From contig JACKEJ010000007.1 of the NCBI GenBank assembly GCA_020633055.1, forward strand, positions 434,001 through 498,000: 64,000 nt of DNA, in the 5' to 3' direction. Shown here in pieces: positions 41,579 through 51,078 of this stretch. The stretch comes from Sandaracinaceae bacterium. GTDB taxonomy: Bacteria > Myxococcota_A > Polyangia > Polyangiales > Houyiibacteriaceae. The position numbers and the translations under genes are program-made. Below the pieces are notes generated by a model, which saw nothing but the letters and a program-made list of their open reading frames with translations, ran no database searches and was not told the DNA's origin. Position 1 is the first letter of the stretch. Each line of letters begins with the position of its first letter.

Positions 41579-41869
41579 ATGGGCGTACGTCCGTTGTATG
41601 ACCGCGTGCTCGTCAAGCGCGTGGACGAAGAGACCAAGACCGCCGGGGGCATCTTCATCCCCGCGACGGCCACCGAGAAGCCCCAGCGCGGCAAGGTCAT
41701 CGCCGTGGGCGGCGGCAAGCTGCTCGAGACCGGCGAGGTCCGGGCCCTCGACGTGAAGAAGGGCGACACCGTCCTCTTCGCCAAGTACTCCGGCACCGAC
41801 GTGAAGATCGACGGTGACGACCACCTCATCCTGCGCGAGGACGACATCCTCGGCGTCATCGAGAGCTGA
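41579..41869 (+). CDS. groES: Co-chaperonin GroES
   Basis: Seven-subunit lid of the GroEL chamber. 96 residues, standard length. N-terminus VRPLYDRVLVKRVDEETKTAGG with the mobile-loop region TAGGIFIPATATEKPQ, then GKVIAVGGGKLLETGEV, GDTVLFAKYSGTDVKIDG and the C-terminal LREDDILGVIE. A good ribosome site AAGAGG (41566-41571) lies seven bases before the ATG. Ends eleven bases before groEL; both are under the CIRCE-type operator. Confidence 0.98.
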   Translation: MGVRPLYDRVLVKRVDEETKTAGGIFIPATATEKPQRGKVIAVGGGKLLETGEVRALDVKKGDTVLFAKYSGTDVKIDGDDHLILREDDILGVIES

Positions 41870-41880
41870 GCGAGGAACCC

Positions 41881-43500
<1,620 letters not shown>

Positions 43501-43540
43501 GCCACGCGGGGCGGTTCCCTGCCCCACGGCCCGATGAACG

Positions 43541-43583
43541 AGAAGGCGCAGCTCGCACGACGCGGGTTGCGCCTTCTTCGTTT
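43541..43583 (+). terminator. Hairpin terminator after groEL
   Basis: AGAAGGCGCA (43541-43550) and TGCGCCTTCT (43568-43577) form a perfect 10-bp stem with a 17-base loop, followed by TCGTTTGGG. The T-run is short, as is common in high-GC genomes. It starts 41 bases after the groEL stop. The convergent TonB-receptor gene ends about 95 bases further on. Confidence 0.65.
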
Positions 43584-43674
43584 GGGCCGGAACCCACACG
43601 ACGACGCGCGTGCCAGCGACTCCGCCTCCCGAGACATGGCGTCGCGCGACGCCTCGTTGCGCCAGCGCGCGCGC

Positions 43675-46155
43675 TCAGAACCCGAGGCTGAGCGTGCCGA
43701 GCACGCGGCGGTCGACCCGCTGCCCGAGCGGGTGCTCGCGATGGTGCGGGTCCACCAGGTTGGTGCCCACGACGCCCAGCTGAAGCCGCCCGTCCAGGAA
43801 CCTGTATCCGAGGCGCGCGTTCAGCAGGGCATAGGCGCGCAGAGGGAACTGGCCGAAGCTCGCGCCCGTCTCCACGTCGGGGATGGTCATGACCCACAGC
43901 TGCGAGCTGACCCAGTGGAAGTCCGCGCTGAGGTCGAGCCCGAAGGGCGCGCGGTACTGCACCCCGAGGTTGAGCTTGTGGCGGCTGGTCCGCTGGTCGT
44001 TCTCGCGACCGACGGCCGCAACGCCCCCGACGGCCCGCGTGTCGTGCAGGCTGTAGTTCGCGTACACGTCCAGACCGCGCACGGGGAAGAAGCGCACGCC
44101 CAGCTCGGCCCCGAGCTGTCGAAAGCGGGCCGCCTCGTTCTGGTTGCGCACCTGGCCCACGCTGAACGCCGCGACCGAGTCGGAGTACGACGCGTGCCCG
44201 GAGCCGTAGTCACCGAGGGTGAACGCGCTGACCTCGCTCGACACGATGGCGTCGTCGACGAGGTTCATGTACGCGGTCACCTCGAGCGCGAAGTAGTCCG
44301 AATCCTGGTTGCGATACCCGATCTCGGTGGTGAGCATGCGCTCGGGATCCAGCCGCTCGCTGCCGAGTGACAGCGCAGACACACCGCGCAGCCCCGGAAC
44401 GGAGACTGGCAGCTCGACGTAGGACTCGAGAAAGGTGGGGCTACGGAACGCCAGCCCGAACGTGCCGCGCAGCGAGGAGCGCTCCGTGGGCTGGAACAGG
44501 AGCGCGATGCGTGGGCTGTACTGCGGACGACGCAACAGCGGGTGCCGGTCGACGCGGAAGTTCAACACCCCTTGCAGCCGACGCGCGAGCTGCATCGTGT
44601 CGGTCAGGTAGGCAGCGAAGTGGTTCTGCGTGTGGCTGTCGTCGAGCCAGTTCCAGACGATGGACTTGAAGCGGTAGCTGACGCCCACCGCGGCGTTGTG
44701 GTCCACCCCCAGGTGGAAGCGCGCGCGGTAGTTCACGTCGGCGTCGGCGATGTGTGTGGCGAGGTCCCGCGTCACCAGCGGCACGGCGGCGGGTGGCTCC
44801 ACCGCGAGCTGCGCGTCGGCGGTCTCCATGTTCCAGAACACCCGCGCGGTGATGCCCACCGGCGTGGTGAGCGTCAGGTATGTCTGCGCGAAGACGAACT
44901 CGTCGATGAACAGCTGCCGCAGGCGCCCGATGCCGTACTGGCTGAGTCGGTTGAGACTCACGCCCGACCCCATCTCGAGCGCGTAGCCACGCCCCAGGTT
45001 GAGCCGTCCATCGCCGCGGAACCAGATGCTCCGGCGCGCCATCTCGGGGTCTTCACTGGGCACCACCTGGTCGACCCGCGCGGGGTTGGCCTCCAGCTCG
45101 AACTGATCGGCGCGACCGTAGCCCCCCGCAACTCGGAATGACGCGATGGACTGCCGACCGTGCGCGACGACCTCGGCGCGCGCCGTTCCGTGGCTGCCCG
45201 CCGCGACCGACACGTGCGAGCCCCCCTCCCCTGGCGTGCGCGTGATGATGTTGATCAAGCCCGAGAACGCATCGGCGCCATACACGGCAGATGCAGCGCC
45301 ACGGATGATCTCGATGCGCTCGATGTCGTCGAGGCCGATGGGGAGCACGTTCCAGAAGGTGGAGCCGAGCGAGTCGATGTAGACCGAGCGCCCGTCGATG
45401 AACACGAGCACCTTGTTCGACTGGCGCTGGTTCAGTCCGCGAATGGACACCTGCTGATCACCCGGGCTGAGCGCCATGACCTCCACTCCGACGGCGCGCC
45501 GCAGTACGTCCGCCAGCGTCTGGAGCCCGCTGAGTCGAATGTCTTGTGCGGTGATGACGGTCGTGGAACTGGGGGCTGCCACCGACGACTCGACGAACCG
45601 CGAGGCGGAGACCACCTGCTCTTCGTAGACGCCCTCCGCGCGCGCTTGTCCGCCGAGCTCGCTCACCCGCTCCGGAGCTGGCGCCGGCCCCGCCGTCGGA
45701 TCGGTCGTCTCCCCCTCCACGGCCGGCTGCGGCGCGGTCGTCGCGACCTCCGCTGCGCGCTCCTGCTGACCAAGCAGCTCCCGCATGCTGGCGATGAACT
45801 CCTCGACCTCGACGGCGTCGCTCGGGTCCCACTCGAGGTACTGCTCGAACGCTCGGTTGCTCTCCCGGTACAAACCGAACTCCGCGTAGGCACGCGCGAT
45901 GTTGTAGATGACGTGTGGGTGAGGGAGGATCCGGTAGGCCTCCTCGAGCGAGGCGATCCCAGCGACGTCCCCCGCTTGCACCAGGGTCATGCCGTCCCGG
46001 AAGAGGCGCCGCGCTTCGGTGCGCTCATCAGCGTGCGCGACCTCCGGGTGGAGCAGACCGAGCAGCATCATGGCGACCCCCACGGCGCCGACCCGTGACC
46101 GACGGGCGTCGGGTCTACTCTGTGGGCAGCACGCGGAAGAGGCGCACGGATTCAC
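43675..46155 (-). CDS. TonB-dependent outer-membrane receptor with N-terminal TPR domain
   Basis: 826 residues in this reading. After a signal region (VGAVGVAMMLLGLLHPEVAHA|DE), residues about 45-130 form TPR-like helices (EARRLFRDGMTLVQAGD, HVIYNIARAYAEFGLYRESNRAFEQYLEW). A Pro/Ala linker leads to the plug domain, with VYEEQVVSASRFVESS, VITAQDIRLSGLQTLADVLRR, GVEVMALSPGDQQVSIRGLNQRQSN, KVLVFIDGRSVY, and ERIEIIRGAASAVYGADAFSGLINIIT. A 22-strand barrel follows, ending in the C-terminal Phe (LGTLSLGF). The GTG at 46155 overlaps the end of the kinase gene by 41 bases; ATG 46071 is an alternative but would leave a very short signal peptide. Substrate unknown. Confidence 0.9.
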   Translation of the reverse strand: MNPCASSACCPQSRPDARRSRVGAVGVAMMLLGLLHPEVAHADERTEARRLFRDGMTLVQAGDVAGIASLEEAYRILPHPHVIYNIARAYAEFGLYRESNRAFEQYLEWDPSDAVEVEEFIASMRELLGQQERAAEVATTAPQPAVEGETTDPTAGPAPAPERVSELGGQARAEGVYEEQVVSASRFVESSVAAPSSTTVITAQDIRLSGLQTLADVLRRAVGVEVMALSPGDQQVSIRGLNQRQSNKVLVFIDGRSVYIDSLGSTFWNVLPIGLDDIERIEIIRGAASAVYGADAFSGLINIITRTPGEGGSHVSVAAGSHGTARAEVVAHGRQSIASFRVAGGYGRADQFELEANPARVDQVVPSEDPEMARRSIWFRGDGRLNLGRGYALEMGSGVSLNRLSQYGIGRLRQLFIDEFVFAQTYLTLTTPVGITARVFWNMETADAQLAVEPPAAVPLVTRDLATHIADADVNYRARFHLGVDHNAAVGVSYRFKSIVWNWLDDSHTQNHFAAYLTDTMQLARRLQGVLNFRVDRHPLLRRPQYSPRIALLFQPTERSSLRGTFGLAFRSPTFLESYVELPVSVPGLRGVSALSLGSERLDPERMLTTEIGYRNQDSDYFALEVTAYMNLVDDAIVSSEVSAFTLGDYGSGHASYSDSVAAFSVGQVRNQNEAARFRQLGAELGVRFFPVRGLDVYANYSLHDTRAVGGVAAVGRENDQRTSRHKLNLGVQYRAPFGLDLSADFHWVSSQLWVMTIPDVETGASFGQFPLRAYALLNARLGYRFLDGRLQLGVVGTNLVDPHHREHPLGQRVDRRVLGTLSLGF

Positions 46156-48019
46156 CGGGCGACGCTACCACAGGGTAGCGATGCGAGGTGGTCCCGACCC
46201 GCAGCTCGACCACGTGCCGACCCGGGGACACGCTCAGGCCTCGCAGCGGAGTGCGCTGCCCAGTGTCGCGACCGTCGAGAAACACGCGCGCGCTCGGGAT
46301 CGTGTTGACGTCGAGCGTGGCGGTCGGGGCGGCAGCGGGCCGGGTCTCCTGTTCGGTACGACGCGGCGTCGGTCGCCTGTCGGACATAGCATCTTGCGAC
46401 GCGTCTCCGTCGACGCGCTCGTCGCCGCTCACGTCGGGTCCGACCCCCTGTCCTCCCTGGATCTGGGACGCCGTGTGTTGGGACGCTCCCCCTGGAGCGA
46501 CGGTGTCGGCCGCCGCAGGAGCGACATCATCCCCGACGCCCGGCGTGGTCAGCCCGGGGCTGGTGTCCGAGGGTCCGCCGACCACCCCGATGGCGACGGC
46601 CTGATGCGCAGGGTGCTCCACGGGATGGGTCGCTGGACCCGCCGAAGCCCCATCCGTCCCAGCGACGTGCGGCGCCACACCGACCGGTACGGCGCCATCG
46701 GGCGCACGCCGCGCAAGCACGATGGACACGAGGACGATGACGAGCCCGAGCGCCGCGGCCCAGAACCAAATGGGGGCGCCCCAGAGCGTCTGAGGGATGC
46801 GTCGCCGGCGCCGGAGCGGACGCCCCGGGAGCGTCTCGAGCGCCGCCGCCTGCGCGAGCTCTTCTTGGTGAGGGGATGGTGGGGTCGGACGCAGGGAGGG
46901 CGCGACGTGCACCGTCACGCCCTCCAGCTCCGTGGGTGACGCTGCCACGGTGGTAGGCGCATCGTCTTCGTCGAAGACCGGGCGTCCGAGCAGCGTGGGA
47001 TCGTCGTCGCCTGCGTCCAGGTGAAAGCCAATTCCCTCGCTGCTGGCGTCAGGCACCGTCTGCCGGGGCATCGACAGAGCCCCGTCCACGACGACGAGTC
47101 GCTCGAGCGTCATGAGGGCCTCGTCGGGGTCTCGTGCACAAGCCGAGAGCGCCACACGCATCGCTTCGGCGTCCGCGAAGCGCTCGTCACGAGACACGCG
47201 CAGGGCACGCGCGATGACGGCGTCCAGCTCGGGCGAGATGCTCGGTCGCAGCTCCGCCGGGTGCTGCCGGTGCAGCCCGCGCGAGACCTTGTCGACGCAC
47301 TCGATGAAGGACGTCCCGCTGACGACTGGTCGCCCCGTGAGCAGCTCGTACGCGCTGGCAGCCAACGAGTACAGGTCCGTGCGCTGATCGACCGACTTGA
47401 AGTCGGCGAAGTGCTCGGGGCTCATGTAGGTGAGCGTGCCCAGTACCACGCCGGTCTTGGTGAGCGTCTCGGAGCTCGTCGCGGACGTGTCCCCCAGCAT
47501 CGCCTTGGCCAGGCCGAAGTCGAGGATCTTCGTCTGAAAGGTGTCCCCAACACGCGCCACGAAGAGGTTCGCGGGCTTCAGGTCGCGATGCAGGATGCCT
47601 TTCCCGTGCGCGTAGTGCAGCGCGGCCAGGCACTCGCCGATGCAGTGGACGACGACATCGATCGGGAGCGGCCCGACCGCTTGGAGGAGCTCACGGAGCG
47701 AGAAGCCCGTGAGCAGCTCCATCTCGAGATAGGGGCCGAGCGCCTCGTCCTCTCCGAAGTCGCGTACCTCGACGATGCCGGGGTGTTCGAGGCCAGCCGC
47801 CTTCTGCGCCTCCAGCCGGAAGCGGGCCATGTACTCGCGGTTATCGAAATGCCGCGCGTGCATGAGCTTGATGGCCACGTCGCGATCGAGCTGCAGGTGG
47901 CGGGCACGGTACACGGTACCCATCCCGCCTGACGCCACCGCCTGGAGGATCTGATACTTGTCGGCGACGAGCGTCCCGTCGAGGTTCGAGGCGCCGGCGG
48001 GCGCCGAATCGTGGACCAT
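46115..48019 (-). CDS. Membrane Ser/Thr protein kinase with C-terminal PEGA-like domain
   Basis: 634 residues from ATG 48019 (a GTG lies just before it). Kinase domain about 20-290: VASGGMGTVYRARH, Lys in VAIKLMHAR, HRDLKPANLF, LDFGLAKAM, YMSPEHFADFK and DLYSLAASAYELLTG. A Thr/Asp-rich linker with TTVAASPTELEGVTV leads to one membrane segment at about 411-435 (APIWFWAAALGLVIVLVSIVLA). The extracytoplasmic part is Gly/Ala/Pro-rich and disordered and ends in a single PEGA-type unit (TLDVNTIPSARVFLDGRDTGQRTPLRGLSV). Its 3' end overlaps the TonB receptor gene, suggesting one transcript. Together with the other two kinase genes it shows the heavy use of Ser/Thr signalling. Confidence 0.92.
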   Translation of the reverse strand: MVHDSAPAGASNLDGTLVADKYQILQAVASGGMGTVYRARHLQLDRDVAIKLMHARHFDNREYMARFRLEAQKAAGLEHPGIVEVRDFGEDEALGPYLEMELLTGFSLRELLQAVGPLPIDVVVHCIGECLAALHYAHGKGILHRDLKPANLFVARVGDTFQTKILDFGLAKAMLGDTSATSSETLTKTGVVLGTLTYMSPEHFADFKSVDQRTDLYSLAASAYELLTGRPVVSGTSFIECVDKVSRGLHRQHPAELRPSISPELDAVIARALRVSRDERFADAEAMRVALSACARDPDEALMTLERLVVVDGALSMPRQTVPDASSEGIGFHLDAGDDDPTLLGRPVFDEDDAPTTVAASPTELEGVTVHVAPSLRPTPPSPHQEELAQAAALETLPGRPLRRRRRIPQTLWGAPIWFWAAALGLVIVLVSIVLARRAPDGAVPVGVAPHVAGTDGASAGPATHPVEHPAHQAVAIGVVGGPSDTSPGLTTPGVGDDVAPAAADTVAPGGASQHTASQIQGGQGVGPDVSGDERVDGDASQDAMSDRRPTPRRTEQETRPAAAPTATLDVNTIPSARVFLDGRDTGQRTPLRGLSVSPGRHVVELRVGTTSHRYPVVASPGESVRLFRVLPTE

Positions 48020-48050
48020 CACCGCTCAGCCTAACCCGATGCCAGGAGAC

Positions 48051-50960
48051 TTAGAAGCGCCCCAGCTGCGTGAGCAGCTCACCCAAGCGCTGCGCCGTGG
48101 CGGGGTCACCGCTCGCGGTAGCCGACGACAGCAGCGCCTCTACCCCTTCGCTGGCTTCTCGCAGCACCGCGCGGAGGCTGTCCACGTCACGTTGAGCGGA
48201 CTTCGCACGCGCCTCGGCGGCGTTCAAGTCGCTCTCCCGCGCCTTCAGCCGAGCGAGCATGTCGCTGACGTCGGGCGCGGCCTCGGTCGTACGCTCCAGC
48301 TGCTCCACCCGTCGCTGGGCTCCGAGGCGGCTCGTGCGCTCGTTGTGGAGCTCTTCACTCAAACGGGCGACGCGCTCCTCCAACTCGAGCAAGGTGCGCT
48401 TCGACGCCTCGGCGTCCGAGCCCTCTGGCGAGACCCCAGCGAGCCTGCGGTCGAGCGCTCGAATGCGGTCGTCGCGTTCCTCCAGCTGCGCGGTGAGCGA
48501 GCGCATCAACGTCTCTTGGCCGGCGAGCTCGCTCTCCAGGGTCTCGAGCCGCTCGAGATAGGCCTGCACGGCATCCTCCGCCTCGCGGCTCGTCGAGGCA
48601 GGCGCATCGTCCCCTCCCTCCTCTTCAGATGGCGCGTCGATGCCCACGGCGGTCGGCGTCCGGGGCGGCGACTCGGTGTCGAGCCGCGCCTCTGCCAAGA
48701 TCGCGTGGGTCTCGCGCAACGCGAGCCGAGCCTCGTCACGCGCCTGGATGGCCTGCGCGACGCGTCCGAGCAGCACGTCACGCTCGGCTTTCAGCGCCTC
48801 ACTGGCGTCGGACGCGGCCGCATGCTTCTTGGTCTCGGCGCGGGCCGCCAGCAACTCCTGGAGCGCCGCTTCGGCAGCGGCCTTCGCCTCGTCGCGAGCG
48901 CGCTCCAGCGCCTGGACCCGGCTGGGCTCCGTGACGTTCTTGGCCAGCGACTCGTTCTCGCGACGTAGGGTATCCCGTTCGTCGACCGCCGCAGACGCCG
49001 CCAAGAGCGCCCCGCGCAGTCGCTCACTCTCTTCGCGCAACCGGTGTGCCTCCGCCTCGCTGGAACGGGTGGTCGCCTCGTTGTCGCTGAGCTCGAGCTG
49101 CAACCGCGTGATCAGGCCGTCCTTGAGGCCCAGCTGGGTACGCAGCTGGTCGATGGCGTCGTTGGCGGCCTGCAGACGCGTCGCCAGCTCCTCTGCCAAC
49201 GCGCCCGCGGGGTGCGGTTCGCCACGTCCAGCGTCGCGGGGGGAGACCACGTCGGCGGTCACGGCGGGCGCGGCAGCCTTCGGAGCTTCCTCGGCCGCCA
49301 GGAGGCCGACCCGCCCGATGTCGGCGAGCGCTCGCTCGCGCTCGTCCAAGCGCAGGCGCAAGCCGGCGACCTCCCCCTCGAGCGCGCGGATACGCCCCTC
49401 GAACGGCGCCCCGGCGGCGAGGTCACGCGCTGCGGCCAGCTGGAGCGAGAGCGCAGAGACGCGCTGCGACAAGGCAGCCTCACTGCGCGTGAGGGCTGCG
49501 ATGTGCTCCCGCACCTCGTCGGGGAGAGCTGCGGGCTCGCGTTCGGCGCTGCGAGCCCGGATCAGCTCGAATTCGAAGCGCTCGCGCAGCTCCCCGATCT
49601 CACCCAGGAGCCGCCGCTCGCGCTCACGCGCGTCGTCGACGTCCGCCTCGGTCAACGCGAGACGGGCGCGGGCGGTGTCGTAGAGCTCGCTGACCTCGGC
49701 CACGCGCGCTCGCAAGCCGCGGACGCGCCCCATGAGCTCCGCCTCGACGAGCTCGAGCGCGGCAGCGCGTTCGCCTGACGCGCCCTCCAACGCGACCCGA
49801 AGCGCGTCGTTTTCGAAGCGCGCAGCGTCCAGCTCGGCAGCGAGGCGTGCGTGCTCGGCCAGGGAGGGCCCCGTGAGCGCGGGCGCGGGCAGCACCGCCC
49901 CGGTCGCCGCGCGGCTCTGGCCGCCACCGTCCCCGAGCTTTCGACGGAGTCGATCGGCCTCCTCCACCGCATCCCGGACCAGCGTCCCGCGCCGGTCGAT
50001 CTCCTGCTCCAGCGCCGCGGCACGTCGACCGACCTCACGCAATCGCTGCTCCAAGTCGTCGTAGGCGTCCGACTCCGGAGCATCATCGACGGAAGCGGGC
50101 GAAGCGGACCGGGCGGTCAACTCGTCACGTAGTCGGTCGAGCTCGTCCTCGGCGCGCGCCAACGCGGCGTCACGGGCTGCCAGGGCTCGCTCGACCTCTT
50201 CGGCGTACTCCTCGGAGGCTTCGAGCTGCTCGCGCAGCTCCTCGAGCTCATCGTCGTCTTCGCTGTCGGGCGCGTCGACGTCGTGATCTTCGTCCTGCCT
50301 GCCTGTTCCAAGATCGCGAAGCGCCGAAGAGGACGACGTGGCGCTCTCGACCGCATCCGAACCCGCTGCGGTCTGGACCACCAGGTAGCCCGGCAGCCGA
50401 TCTCGGTCGCCCCCCACTACAGCGATGAACCGCCCCACGGACGAAGCGCCACGAACGAGCCCCGCGTCCACCGCTGCGGCCCGCACCTCGTCGGCACCCA
50501 GCTCGGCGACGGTGTCACCGACGAAGCCGCTCTGCCCGAACCAGCGACCCGCCCCGAACACGTCGCGCACGCAATCCTGGACGAATTCGGGCTCGAGTCC
50601 ACGCTCCGGGTCCGTCGCCAGGATCAGCAGCCCGTCTCCCACCAAGCGCTCGAGCCGCTCGAGCGCGGGTCGCAGGCTGCGGAACACCGACAGTTCGGCG
50701 ACCACGGCGACGTCGTAGGGGTCGCTCGGCGGCCCGTCCGAGAACGCACGCACCACCAGCTCACCATCGGTCTCCTCGCGCTCTGGGTACTCACCGTCGC
50801 CCGTATCCAGCACCACGACCCGCTCCGCGCGCGTCGCCACGGTCCAGGGCCCCGCGCTGTGGGCGTCACCCACCCACAGCACGCGCTGGCCGTCGGCCGC
50901 GTCGTCGACCATCGCCGCCAGGAAGAGATCGCGGTCGGGAGAAGCATTCATTCGAGTCAT
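48051..50960 (-). CDS. Large coiled-coil protein with N-terminal Rossmann-like (degenerate methyltransferase-like) domain
   Basis: 969 residues from ATG 50960 (ATG 50951 is also possible). Residues about 1-190 look like a Rossmann fold: RVLWVGDAHSAGPWTVATRAERVVVLDTGD (motif I position, without the usual D-G-C-G), YDVAVVAELSVFRSLRPALERLERLVGDGLLILATD, and FVGDTVAELG. I read this as a degenerate SAM-methyltransferase fold. From about 235 to the end nearly everything is charged heptad sequence with Ala/Leu/Glu/Arg (EELREQLEASEEYAEEVERALAARD), interrupted by short linkers. It resembles AglZ-like architecture (pseudo-receiver plus coiled coil) only in general design. Divergent from the DUF4175 operon across 118 bases. 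Confidence 0.82.
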   Translation of the reverse strand: MTRMNASPDRDLFLAAMVDDAADGQRVLWVGDAHSAGPWTVATRAERVVVLDTGDGEYPEREETDGELVVRAFSDGPPSDPYDVAVVAELSVFRSLRPALERLERLVGDGLLILATDPERGLEPEFVQDCVRDVFGAGRWFGQSGFVGDTVAELGADEVRAAAVDAGLVRGASSVGRFIAVVGGDRDRLPGYLVVQTAAGSDAVESATSSSSALRDLGTGRQDEDHDVDAPDSEDDDELEELREQLEASEEYAEEVERALAARDAALARAEDELDRLRDELTARSASPASVDDAPESDAYDDLEQRLREVGRRAAALEQEIDRRGTLVRDAVEEADRLRRKLGDGGGQSRAATGAVLPAPALTGPSLAEHARLAAELDAARFENDALRVALEGASGERAAALELVEAELMGRVRGLRARVAEVSELYDTARARLALTEADVDDARERERRLLGEIGELRERFEFELIRARSAEREPAALPDEVREHIAALTRSEAALSQRVSALSLQLAAARDLAAGAPFEGRIRALEGEVAGLRLRLDERERALADIGRVGLLAAEEAPKAAAPAVTADVVSPRDAGRGEPHPAGALAEELATRLQAANDAIDQLRTQLGLKDGLITRLQLELSDNEATTRSSEAEAHRLREESERLRGALLAASAAVDERDTLRRENESLAKNVTEPSRVQALERARDEAKAAAEAALQELLAARAETKKHAAASDASEALKAERDVLLGRVAQAIQARDEARLALRETHAILAEARLDTESPPRTPTAVGIDAPSEEEGGDDAPASTSREAEDAVQAYLERLETLESELAGQETLMRSLTAQLEERDDRIRALDRRLAGVSPEGSDAEASKRTLLELEERVARLSEELHNERTSRLGAQRRVEQLERTTEAAPDVSDMLARLKARESDLNAAEARAKSAQRDVDSLRAVLREASEGVEALLSSATASGDPATAQRLGELLTQLGRF

Positions 50961-51078
50961 GAGGGGTCGATTCAGGTCGTGCGGTCGCGTACAGGGAGCG
51001 CGACTATACGTGGCCGAAGGATCCCGGGTCAACGCGGAGTCCCAGGACGCAGGACGCTCCACGCGCTATCGTCCGCGT

